A DNA stretch of 64,000 nt from Streptomyces venezuelae (GTDB taxonomy: Bacteria > Actinomycetota > Actinomycetes > Streptomycetales > Streptomycetaceae): the NCBI RefSeq assembly GCF_008642375.1, contig NZ_CP029194.1:1240001-1304000 (forward strand), in the 5' to 3' direction. Positions 1 to 7,749 of this stretch are shown here, piece after piece. The position numbers were made by a program, and so were the translations under genes. The stretch's first letter is position 1. The number at the start of each line of letters is the position of its first letter. The notes under the pieces were generated by a model that saw only the letters and a list, made by a program, of their open reading frames with translations, did no database searches and was not told the DNA's origin.

Positions 1-37
1 CGTCCAGGATGTCCGCCGTGGTCCGTTCCGCTGCCAT
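1..37 (-). CDS. 5' end of a gene running off the left edge (partial)
   Basis: Reading leftwards, an ATG opens a frame that stays open to the window edge and reads MAAERTTADILD. Only 12 codons are visible, so no family can be named. GGAGG lies almost against this ATG, closer than usual, and an ATG at 54-52 in another frame is a competing start. The gene would follow the amidohydrolase gene in the same direction, about 30 bases after its stop, and could share its transcript. Confidence 0.35.
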   Translation of the reverse strand, partial: MAAERTTADILD

Positions 38-68
38 CCCTCCAGGATGATCATCCGCCCGGAATACG

Positions 69-1799
69 TCAATCGCGCAGGGTGTCGTGCACGACACGTC
101 CGTCGACGACGGTGAGGACGACGGGCATCCCGGGGATGTCGTGCGGGTCGGCGGTGAGCAGGTCCCCGTCGAGCACGCAGAGGTCGGCGGCCTTGCCCGG
201 CTCCAGGGAGCCCTTCCAGTCGTCGGCGAAGTCCTGCCAGGCGGCGTCGATCGTGTACGTACGGATCGCCTCGGCCAGTCCGATGCGCTGCTCGGGGCCG
301 CTGACCCGGCCGGTGGCCTTCGACTCGCGCAGCATCATGGTGGCGACGCCCTGGCGCCAGTCCGGGTGGGTGACGGGGGCGTCGGAGCCGCTCGCGACGC
401 GCACGCCGGCGTCGAGGGCGTCTCGGTAGGGCCACGCGTAGGCGGCGCGTCCGGTGCCGACGAACTCCTCCTCCATGTCGGCGACGGTCCACTTGATGGT
501 GGGGTTCATGTTGACGCCGAAGCCGTGCGCGGCGAGCACCTTCATGCTGTGGGCGGTGAGGAAGTCGCCGTGGATGGCGTAGTGGCGGGCATCGGGCCTC
601 GGGTGCTCGGCCACGGCCGCGGCGAAGGCCTCCACGACGGTGTCGCCGGCCCGGTCGCCGGTGACGTGGACGCCGAGCTGGTGTCCGGCGGCGTGGGCGT
701 ACCGGATCATGGCGCCGATCTCGGCGATCCGCTCGGCGTCGGTCTCGCCGCCGACGCAGAGGGAGCCGCAGCCGCCGCCGACGTACGGCTCGTGCATCCA
801 GGCCGTCCTGTTGGGGACGATGCCGTCGCCGAAGATCTTGACGCCGTGGATCGTGAGGCGGCGCGGATCGGCCTCGCCGGAGGCTTCGGGGCCCGCGAGG
901 CCGCCGGGACCGCCGAGGGCGTCGAGGCCTCGCGCGAACTCCTCCGCCGTGCTCGCCATGCCGGTGGGCAGGAGCAGGACGCCGACGCGGGCGGTCAGTT
1001 CGCCGTCTGCGAGCAGTCGGCGGTAGACGTCGAGGGTCTCCCCGCCGAGTGCGCCCCGCATGATGCCGTCGCCGCCGGGGCCGAGCCCGGGCTCGGTGTA
1101 GCTGGTCACGCCGAGCCGGGCGAGCGTGGCGAGGGTCGACCTGATCGCGTCGGTCCGCTCCTGGCGGCTGAGCGGCGGCAGCGCGTTCTGGACGAGGGCC
1201 TGGGCGCCCTCGTGGAGCAGCCCGGTCGGCTCCCCCGCCTCGTCCACGACGATGGCCCCGCCGGGCGGTGCGACGGTGTCCCGGTCGATCCCGATGAGGT
1301 CCAGCGCCTTGGAGTTGACCCAGGTGGCGTGCCCGGAGAAGGAGTACAGGACGACGGGGTGGTCCGGGCTGACGGCGTCGAGGTCGTGGAGCGAGGGCTG
1401 CCGCGAGGGGTCGGTGACGCACTCGTCGAGATAGCCGGTGTCCCAGCCGTGCCCGGTGATCCACTGCCCGTCCGGGACCCGTCCGACGGCCTCGCGGACG
1501 ACCTCGGCCACATCCACGAGGGAGGACACGGCGGGGTGGGCGACGTCGAGGGAGAGCGGCGGGCTCGCCATGCCGAAGGCGCATCCGTGCAGGTGGGAGT
1601 CGTTGATCCCGGGAAGGAGCGTCGCCCCCCGCAGGTCGACGACGCGGGTGGCGGGCCCGATGAACGGCGCCATGTCGTCCCGTCCGCCGACGGCGCTGAT
1701 GATCCCGCCGGTCACCGCCAGGGCCGAGGCGACGGAGAACTCCGCGTCGACCGTGACCACCCGTCCACCGACAAACACCAGATCCGCGTACGTGTCCAC
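69..1799 (-). CDS. YtcJ-like amidohydrolase (amidohydrolase family 3)
   Basis: A 576-residue metal-dependent hydrolase of the YtcJ/Amidohydro_3 group, predicted cytoplasmic. It shows the family order: an N-terminal beta-sandwich strand ending in LPGINDSHLHG (the HxH metal motif), then a barrel with VKIFGDGI, GVHVTGDRAG, YAIHGDF and a late Asp in ASGSDAPVTHP, and a C-terminal strand returning to the sandwich (PGKAADLCVLDGD). The family hydrolyses amide or related C-N bonds of varied small molecules; substrate cannot be told from sequence. The GTG start is preceded by AAGGA six bases upstream, which supports it over internal starts. The gene has its own upstream gap and is probably the first of a leftward unit with the truncated edge gene. 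Confidence 0.9.
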   Translation of the reverse strand: MDTYADLVFVGGRVVTVDAEFSVASALAVTGGIISAVGGRDDMAPFIGPATRVVDLRGATLLPGINDSHLHGCAFGMASPPLSLDVAHPAVSSLVDVAEVVREAVGRVPDGQWITGHGWDTGYLDECVTDPSRQPSLHDLDAVSPDHPVVLYSFSGHATWVNSKALDLIGIDRDTVAPPGGAIVVDEAGEPTGLLHEGAQALVQNALPPLSRQERTDAIRSTLATLARLGVTSYTEPGLGPGGDGIMRGALGGETLDVYRRLLADGELTARVGVLLLPTGMASTAEEFARGLDALGGPGGLAGPEASGEADPRRLTIHGVKIFGDGIVPNRTAWMHEPYVGGGCGSLCVGGETDAERIAEIGAMIRYAHAAGHQLGVHVTGDRAGDTVVEAFAAAVAEHPRPDARHYAIHGDFLTAHSMKVLAAHGFGVNMNPTIKWTVADMEEEFVGTGRAAYAWPYRDALDAGVRVASGSDAPVTHPDWRQGVATMMLRESKATGRVSGPEQRIGLAEAIRTYTIDAAWQDFADDWKGSLEPGKAADLCVLDGDLLTADPHDIPGMPVVLTVVDGRVVHDTLRD

Positions 1800-2177
1800 A
1801 GAAGTTCCTTTCCCACCCGGGCGCGCACCTGGGCGGCCCGTAAACGATCTCCCGAGGACTATGGCCGCGACCCGGTGACCGGCACATCGGTCATCTCACC
1901 GATACGCCGGCGTCGCGGCGCACCGGCCGGCACCCGTCGCATCACCGGCCGGCAGGGTTTCGTCCTGATCCGGGGCCGGTACCGCGCGACCGGTGACGAG
2001 CCGGCGGGAGGCGCCCTTCCACCGTCTTCCTCGCGCCGTACGGAGACCCGGCCGACCCCGCCCAGGGCCCCCGCGTCCGCGTCACCTGCGCCGCGGAGGG
2101 GCTCCGCTGAGTCGACCCGGTCCGCCCCCGAATCGACCGGGCCGACGGGGCCGACGGGGCCGACGGGGCCGACGGGC
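1800..2177. other. Intergenic region between amidohydrolase and pntB
   Basis: This 378-base gap lies downstream of pntB and upstream of the amidohydrolase gene, both leftward. It holds a 9-base tandem repeat directly behind the pntB stop codon (listed separately). No RNA gene or convincing small gene was seen; the open frames crossing it are the usual GC-rich shadows. The amidohydrolase promoter should lie in 1800-1950 but no clear -35/-10 pair stands out. Confidence 0.5.
2141..2176. repeat. Tandem repeat, 4 x 9 bp
   Basis: Four uninterrupted copies of gccgacggg end one base before the complement of the pntB stop codon. The array is outside any gene. It has no spacer structure and is best explained by replication slippage in GC-rich DNA. 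Confidence 0.85.
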
Positions 2178-3596
2178 TCAGAGTGCTCCGACGATGTCCT
2201 CGACGCGGGCCTTCGCGTCGCCGAAGAGCATCGAGGTGTTCTCCTTGAAGAACAGCGGGTTCTGGACGCCCGCGTAACCCGAGGCCATCGACCGCTTGAA
2301 GACGATGACCTTGCCGGCCTCCCAGACCGTGAGCACCGGCATGCCGGCGAGCGGGCTGGACGGGTCCTCCGCCCCGGCCGGGTTGACCGTGTCGTTGGCT
2401 CCGATCACGAGGACGACGTCTGTCTCGGCGAAGTCGTCGTTGATCTCGTCCATCTCCAGGACGATGTCGTACGGCACCTTGGCCTCGGCGAGGAGGACGT
2501 TCATGTGGCCGGGCAGGCGGCCGGCGACCGGGTGGATGCCGAAACGTACGTCGACGCCCTTCGCGCGCAGCTTCGAGGTGAGTTCGGCGACCGGGTACTG
2601 CGCCTGGGCGACGGCCATGCCGTACCCGGGCGTGATGACCACGGTGCGGGCGGACCCGAGCAGCTCGGCGGCGGTCTCGGCGGTGATCTCCGTGTGCTCG
2701 CCGTAGTCGACGTCCGAGCCCGACGGCGCCTCGATACCGAAGCCGCCGGCGATGACGGAGAGGAAGGAGCGGTTCATCGCCTTGCACATGATGTAGCTCA
2801 GGTAGGCACCGGAGGAGCCGACCAGCGCGCCGGTGATGATCAGCAGGTCGTTGCCGAGGAGGAAGCCCGAGGCGGCCGCGGCCCAGCCGGAGTAGCTGTT
2901 GAGCATGGAGACGACGACCGGCATGTCGCCGCCGCCGATCGAGGCCACGAGGTGCCAGCCGAGCGCCAGCGCCACGACGGTCACGGTGATCAGCAGCCAC
3001 AGCTCCGGCGTGATCACGAACCACACCGTCAGGGCGACGAACAGGCCCAGCGCACCGAGGTTCAGGACGTTCTTGCCCGGCAGCATCAGCGGCTTGGAGC
3101 TGATCTTCGCGGCGAGCTTCAGGTACGCCACGATGGAACCGGTGAAGGTCACGGCGCCGATGAACAGTCCGATGAACACCTCGGCGTGGTGGATGCCCAG
3201 GGTGCCGAGCGCGTCCAGGGCCCGGGCCTCGTGGCCGTCCGGGTGGTTCTCGACCTCCAGGAAGCCGTTCCAGCTGACCAGGACGGCCGCGAGACCGACG
3301 AAGGAGTGCAGCAGCGCGATCAGTTCGGGCATGCCGGTCATCTCGACGCCGCGGGCCCGCTGGAGGCCGATCAGCGCGCCGATCAGCATCGCGACGCCCA
3401 TCAGGGCGAGGCCGGCGGTGCTGACGTCGCCGTCGACCGCGAGCACGACCGTCGCGACGAGCGCGACGCCCATGCCGAGCATGCCGAAGGCGTTGCCGAG
3501 GCGTGCCGTCTCGTGCTTGGAGAGTCCCGCCAGCGCCAGGATGAACAGCAGCGCGGCGACAAGGTAGGCCGCCTGAGCGGCGATGGTCGCAGACAT
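2178..3596 (-). CDS. pntB: NAD(P) transhydrogenase subunit beta
   Basis: The beta subunit of the proton-translocating nicotinamide nucleotide transhydrogenase, 472 residues, close to the usual length. The N-terminal two thirds is a run of hydrophobic helices (starting [17 protein letters not shown]) that forms part of the proton channel in the cytoplasmic membrane. The C-terminal domain III carries the NADP-binding loop seen as [12 protein letters not shown], followed by [18 protein letters not shown] and [13 protein letters not shown], all hallmarks of PntB. The enzyme couples hydride transfer between NADH and NADP+ to proton movement and supplies NADPH. It starts one base after the pntA stop codon, so the pair is translated as a unit. 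Confidence 0.97.
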   Translation of the reverse strand: MSATIAAQAAYLVAALLFILALAGLSKHETARLGNAFGMLGMGVALVATVVLAVDGDVSTAGLALMGVAMLIGALIGLQRARGVEMTGMPELIALLHSFVGLAAVLVSWNGFLEVENHPDGHEARALDALGTLGIHHAEVFIGLFIGAVTFTGSIVAYLKLAAKISSKPLMLPGKNVLNLGALGLFVALTVWFVITPELWLLITVTVVALALGWHLVASIGGGDMPVVVSMLNSYSGWAAAASGFLLGNDLLIITGALVGSSGAYLSYIMCKAMNRSFLSVIAGGFGIEAPSGSDVDYGEHTEITAETAAELLGSARTVVITPGYGMAVAQAQYPVAELTSKLRAKGVDVRFGIHPVAGRLPGHMNVLLAEAKVPYDIVLEMDEINDDFAETDVVLVIGANDTVNPAGAEDPSSPLAGMPVLTVWEAGKVIVFKRSMASGYAGVQNPLFFKENTSMLFGDAKARVEDIVGAL

Positions 3597-3597
3597 G

Positions 3598-5124
3598 TCA
3601 GCTCCGGTTGAACATCGCGAGCATGCGACGCGTCACCGCGAAGCCGCCGAAGACATTGATACTGGCCAGCAGGATCGCCACGGCCGACAGGACCGTGACC
3701 GCCGCGCTTCCGTGCCCGATCTGGAGCAGCGCGCCGACGACGATGATCCCGGAGATCGCGTTCGTCACCGACATCAGCGGTGTGTGCAGCGCGTGGTGCA
3801 CATAGCCGATCACGTAGTAGCCGATGACGATCGCGAGGACGAAGACCGTCACATGCGGCAGCAGCGCCGCCGGCGCGAACCCTGCGGCGAGGAACAGCGC
3901 CAGGGCGGCGACGGCCACGCCGCCGAACTTCTGCTTCGCCGTCATGGGCGGCTTCTTCGGCGCCGGCTCGCGCACGGCCGTCGCGGGTACGGTGGCCGGG
4001 GCGGCCGAGACCTGGACCGGCGGGGGCGGCCAGGCCGACTCGCCCTTGCGCACGACGGTGATCGAGCGCTGCACCGGGTCGTCCCAGTCGAGGACGAGGC
4101 GGGCGTCCTTGTCCGGTGTCATCAGCTTCAGCAGGTTGACCAGGTTCGTGCCGTACATCTGCGAGGCCTGCGCGGGCAGCCGGCCCGCGAGGTCGGTGTA
4201 GCCGATGATCGTCACGCCGTTCTCCGTGACGGTCTTCTCGCCCTTCACCGTGCCCACGACGTTGCCGCCGTTCGCGGCCGCCATGTCGACGATCACCGAG
4301 CCCGGTTTCATGCTCGCCACCATCTCCGCGGTGACCAGCGTCGGCGCGGGGCGGCCCGGGATCAGGGCGGTGGTGATGACGATGTCGACCTCGCGGCACT
4401 GCGCGGCGTACAGCTCCACCTCGCGCGCCTTGTAGTCGTCGCCCATCTCCTTGGCGTAGCCGGTCTTCGATACCTCGACCTCGGCGGACTCGATCGACAG
4501 GTACTCACCGCCCAGCGAGCGGACCTGGTCGGCGACCTCGGGCCGCGGGTCGGTCGCCCGCACGATGGCGCCGAGCGAGCCCGCCGCGCCGATCGCCGCG
4601 AGACCGGCGACGCCGGCGCCCGCGACGAGCACCCTCGCCGGGGGCACCTTGCCCGCCGCCGTCACCTGGCCGGTGAAGAACCGCCCGAACTCGTGCGCCG
4701 CCTCGACGACGGCCCGGTATCCGGCGATGTTCGCCATGGACGACAGGACGTCCATCGACTGCGCCCGGCTGATACGGGGCACGGCGTCCATCGACAGCAC
4801 GGTGAAGGGCCGCCGGCCCAGCTCCTCGACCATCGCGGGGTCGAAGGCCGGCGCGAAGAGGGCGATCACCGTCGCCTCCGGCCGCACCCGGTCGAGCTGG
4901 GCCGGGGCCGGGGCGTTGACCCCCAGCACCACGTCCTCGGCCGCCGCGTCGCCGATGGTCGCACCGGCGGCCTCGTAGGCGCTGTCGGTGAAGCCGGCCG
5001 CGACGCCCGCGCCCGGGTCGACGACCACGTCGTACCCCAGTTTGCGGATCTGTTCGATCGTGGCCGGCGTCGCCGACACCCGATTCTCACCTGCCCGCGC
5101 TTCCTTGAGGACTCCGACAATCAC
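3598..5124 (-). CDS. pntA: NAD(P) transhydrogenase subunit alpha
   Basis: The alpha subunit of the membrane transhydrogenase, 508 residues, in the fused (full-length) form rather than split into PntAA and PntAB. The N-terminal NAD(H)-binding domain I begins with the typical [20 protein letters not shown] and contains a Rossmann loop [11 protein letters not shown] near residue 170. A linker rich in Pro and Ala (around residues 375-395) leads to four hydrophobic C-terminal segments ending [17 protein letters not shown], the domain II part that completes the proton channel with PntB. The start is supported by strong N-terminal family identity. The promoter must lie in the 200 bases upstream (5125-5325), where no consensus pair is obvious. 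Confidence 0.97.
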   Translation of the reverse strand: MIVGVLKEARAGENRVSATPATIEQIRKLGYDVVVDPGAGVAAGFTDSAYEAAGATIGDAAAEDVVLGVNAPAPAQLDRVRPEATVIALFAPAFDPAMVEELGRRPFTVLSMDAVPRISRAQSMDVLSSMANIAGYRAVVEAAHEFGRFFTGQVTAAGKVPPARVLVAGAGVAGLAAIGAAGSLGAIVRATDPRPEVADQVRSLGGEYLSIESAEVEVSKTGYAKEMGDDYKAREVELYAAQCREVDIVITTALIPGRPAPTLVTAEMVASMKPGSVIVDMAAANGGNVVGTVKGEKTVTENGVTIIGYTDLAGRLPAQASQMYGTNLVNLLKLMTPDKDARLVLDWDDPVQRSITVVRKGESAWPPPPVQVSAAPATVPATAVREPAPKKPPMTAKQKFGGVAVAALALFLAAGFAPAALLPHVTVFVLAIVIGYYVIGYVHHALHTPLMSVTNAISGIIVVGALLQIGHGSAAVTVLSAVAILLASINVFGGFAVTRRMLAMFNRS

Positions 5125-5295
5125 GAGCGTTCTCCGTTCGCTGCTGTTCAGACGAGAAGCGGGGGACTCATTCCACCGTGTTCCTGAATTATTCCGCCTC
5201 GAACACGCACGTGGCTTGAGCCCACGGTTCCCTGCCGAACGGGCAGCAGCCCTCGCCCTCGCGGAGAGGACACGATGACGGCGGCGGGTGGGCGT

Positions 5296-5319
5296 CCCCG
5301 GGGAAGGCCGTTCCCGGGG
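5296..5319 (-). terminator. Hairpin after the protease-inhibitor gene
   Basis: CCCCGGG-G-AA faces TTCCCGGGG across a five-base loop, giving a nine-pair GC-rich stem with one bulged G. It lies 6 bases beyond the inhibitor stop codon in the direction of transcription. There is no T tract, as is usual for actinomycete terminators. Confidence 0.6.
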
Positions 5320-5325
5320 GTTCCG

Positions 5326-5766
5326 TCAGAACGCGAAGACCGCGCCCGCCGCCGTGCGGGCCCGCAGTTCGCACGGGTTGCCGTAGGTCGCCGACCAGCT
5401 CACGCGCCGGCCCTGCCAGACCCCGTCACCGGTGACCGTGACCGGGTTCCACTCACGCGTACAGGAGCGGCCTTCCCGTAAGTCCGTCAGGTGCGCGAAG
5501 TCACCGTCCGCGGCCGCCAGTTCCGCACAGGCCGCCTCCGGCGCGGGGTGACTGCCGGAGGAGGTCGGGGCGCAGGTCAGGGTGACCGCGCGGACGACGG
5601 TGTCGGACGACGTGTCCGCGCCCTCGCCGATGGTCAGCACGAGCGCCGACGGAGCGTAGAGGCTCTCGGGCGCCGCCGTGGCGGTGCCGGTGAAGGCGGC
5701 TCCGACGAGTGCGAGACCGGTCGCGGTGGCGAACGCGGTGGCGCCGAGAGTACGGAAGTAGCGCAC
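5326..5766 (-). CDS. Secreted Streptomyces subtilisin inhibitor (SSI family, I16)
   Basis: A 146-residue precursor matching the SSI family of secreted protease inhibitors. A signal peptide (about residues 1-34, ending GTATAA) precedes the mature domain, which begins PESLYAPSALVLTIG as in SSI. Both disulfide pairs are present (LTC...AAC and SCT...NPC), and the end GAVFAF is the family end. The reactive loop reads CTREWNPV, so the P1 residue is Arg where SSI has Met; P1 Arg or Lys members inhibit trypsin-like proteases, so trypsin-type specificity is inferred. The chosen GTG has GAAGGG eight bases upstream; a longer in-frame reading from 5853 lacks a signal-like start. Such inhibitors usually restrain the producer's own extracellular proteases. 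Confidence 0.95.
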   Translation of the reverse strand: MRYFRTLGATAFATATGLALVGAAFTGTATAAPESLYAPSALVLTIGEGADTSSDTVVRAVTLTCAPTSSGSHPAPEAACAELAAADGDFAHLTDLREGRSCTREWNPVTVTGDGVWQGRRVSWSATYGNPCELRARTAAGAVFAF

Positions 5767-6123
5767 GGGGGTGTCCCTTCGCGGGTGACGGGGGTGATGC
5801 GAGCCGATCGGCTGCGCACCGGAGTCTTGTCGACGCGGAGGGTGATCGCACACGCGGTCGCACCTTTCCGGCCGTGGCCCCCGACAGGCCCCTACCGACT
5901 GGTCGTTCGGGCAGTTGGGAGGCGGTGCCGCGACACTTCACCCCGCCCCCTTGGACCCGGACGTCACAGGCGGTCCAAGCTCGAACGATCCGCTGACCTG
6001 CGCCGTCACGGAAAGACGTTCGAGATTGGACCGCCCGTACCCACTCATGATCGTCCGGAACCCAAGGCCCCGGTACGGTCCGGCCCGGCCCCCCGGCCCC
6101 GGCCCCGGCCGGACAGAAACGGG
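5767..6123. other. Intergenic region between inhibitor gene and DUF4246 gene
   Basis: This 357-base gap lies upstream of the inhibitor gene and downstream of the DUF4246 gene. It holds a long inverted repeat (5969-6035, listed separately) and a C/G-rich run of ccggccc-type words at 6078-6115. No gene was recognised. The inhibitor promoter should lie between about 5780 and 5960. Confidence 0.5.
5969..6035. repeat. 67-base inverted repeat with 19-base arms
   Basis: GGCGGTCCAAGCTCGAACG at 5969-5987 is the reverse complement of 6017-6035 with one mismatch, separated by 29 bases. It sits about 90 bases beyond the DUF4246 stop and about 200 bases before the inhibitor start, so it may terminate one transcript, form a leader structure in the other, or be a protein-binding site. 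Confidence 0.75.
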
Positions 6124-7629
6124 TCAGTGCTCGCAGAGGGAGAATTCCCGCTCGTAGAGCTGCTCGTTGTGTTCGTCGACGAAGAACTTGCGCTCCTGCA
6201 TGAGCTGTTCGCGGAAGTCCTTGGCCTGCTCGAACGTCATGGTCGAGGTGTCGGCCCACGGCTGCTGCGGCGGCACGTCGGATGTCGAGACGATCTTCTC
6301 CGACGGGTCGACCAGGAAGAACGCGAGGATCTTGCGGTGCCCCGAACGGGTGGGGTCCACGAGGCGGAACGAGCCGACGCGGTGCTGCAGGACGTTCGGG
6401 AACGCCAGGCAGCGTCCCGCCGGTGTCGACGCCGAGCCGAGCATCTGGTTCAGCGCGTCCTCGTCCTCCAGGCCGTAGACCTCACGCAGACCGTTGTCGT
6501 CGTTCTGCTCGTAGTCCGGGTCGTCGAGCGCCGCCCGGAAGCTCAGCCGGCTCTCGGTGATGTTCTCGCTGTCCCAGTAGTAGATGCCGGTCGACACGAT
6601 CCGCTCGTTCAGCATCCCCTCGACGTGCCAGGAACCGCCCGCGTACTCGGGCTTGTCCGGGGTGAGATGGATGGTCGCGAGCTTGACGATGACCTGCAGC
6701 CCGCGGCCGCGCAGATCGACCCGGGCGGATGCGTCGGGCGACTCGGGCGGGGTGAAGACCGGGGCGTCCGGAACGACCGGACGGCGGTTCTCCCACCATT
6801 CGTCCTGGGCCTCTCCCCAGAGATGAACGGCCTCCATGAAGGCCCCTTCGTCGCTGAAGGAGGACTTCTCCGGATACTTCGGCTCCGAGTCGTACCACCC
6901 GTAGGGATCGGCCTTGATCCGCAGGGGCCGCGGATGGCGCAGATCGGTGAGTACGTTCTCCAGCAGCGGGCGCATGCGCGCGAACAAGTCCGGGAGGACG
7001 GCGGCCAGTTCGTGATGGTTCTCGGGGTGGACGTTGTTGACGTACGAACGGAAGGCGACCTCGCCGTCGTCACTGACGTCGACGTCCGTCGGCAGCCACT
7101 GGAACTTCTCCGAGAACTCGTACTTCGCGTACCGGTCCGCCTGGTTGCTCCAAGCCCGCTCGGGCCCGCCGCTCACCTCTCTCACCAGGCAGAACAGCGA
7201 CGGATGCACCAGATCCAGCACCTGACCGCCGGATCCGGGATGCCAGTCCCGCTCCGCTTCGGGGACCTCTTCCAGAACCCGGACCGCCTCGCTCAGCCGG
7301 GACGTGAGCTTGTCGTCGACCAGGGAGTCCGACTGCCACACCCCGTCGACGGCGGACACCTCGACACCCGTGTCGCCGTCCCGCAGCGCGGCATAGTGCA
7401 CGAGTTCGGCGAGCACATAGCGAACCTGCGCCTCGGTGAGGCCCTGGGCGACCGCTTCCGCCGTCCATCTGGCGGCGATGTCGGCATCGTTCATCTTCTC
7501 GAACCACCCCGGCTTCGCCCGGATGTGCGCGCTGCACTGCATCATCTGAAGCTCCCGCAGCGTTCGAGGTGTCGCGAACGCTGTACGGGAGGTGTGGAAG
7601 GGCAGCGGGAAAGCAGACAGGCCGGTCAA
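6124..7629 (-). CDS. DUF4246 family protein, possible Fe(II)/2-oxoglutarate oxygenase
   Basis: A 501-residue protein that I recognise as DUF4246, a family best known from fungi, with the typical opening FPLPFHTSRTAFATPRTLRE and the tryptophan/histidine-rich core. No function is established for the family. The C-terminal half has the pattern of a double-stranded beta-helix oxygenase: GGSWHVEGM gives an HxE pair (H335, E337), NVLQHRVGSF a distal His (H416) and SGHRKILAFFLVDP an Arg (R432), which could bind iron and 2-oxoglutarate. This reading is inference. The start is a TTG at 7629 with only a weak upstream purine tract (GTAGGG about 11 bases away), but family identity begins at once, so a later start is unlikely. 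It is the last leftward gene of the block headed by the caspase-NACHT gene, 120 bases behind the pentapeptide gene. Confidence 0.8.
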   Translation of the reverse strand: MTGLSAFPLPFHTSRTAFATPRTLRELQMMQCSAHIRAKPGWFEKMNDADIAARWTAEAVAQGLTEAQVRYVLAELVHYAALRDGDTGVEVSAVDGVWQSDSLVDDKLTSRLSEAVRVLEEVPEAERDWHPGSGGQVLDLVHPSLFCLVREVSGGPERAWSNQADRYAKYEFSEKFQWLPTDVDVSDDGEVAFRSYVNNVHPENHHELAAVLPDLFARMRPLLENVLTDLRHPRPLRIKADPYGWYDSEPKYPEKSSFSDEGAFMEAVHLWGEAQDEWWENRRPVVPDAPVFTPPESPDASARVDLRGRGLQVIVKLATIHLTPDKPEYAGGSWHVEGMLNERIVSTGIYYWDSENITESRLSFRAALDDPDYEQNDDNGLREVYGLEDEDALNQMLGSASTPAGRCLAFPNVLQHRVGSFRLVDPTRSGHRKILAFFLVDPSEKIVSTSDVPPQQPWADTSTMTFEQAKDFREQLMQERKFFVDEHNEQLYEREFSLCEH

Positions 7630-7749
7630 TTCTCGTGGTCCCTACAGTCGGTGTGCGGTGGCCGGAAGAATAGCCCAGCGGTCTGACACCGCAGCCGTGC
7701 TGCCCTTCCGCCGGTTCGCCCCCCCCTGGCGTCTGCCACTGCCCCGGCT

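Noticed and set aside
87..3611. Long plus-strand open frame over the amidohydrolase and pntB genes
   Set aside because: Translation is a Gly/Asp/Arg/Val-rich composition without motifs, antisense to two firmly identified genes. Typical of GC-rich third-position bias.
5189..5374. Small minus-strand frame between pntA and the inhibitor gene
   Set aside because: No ribosome-binding site or motif; it runs through the inhibitor terminator hairpin.
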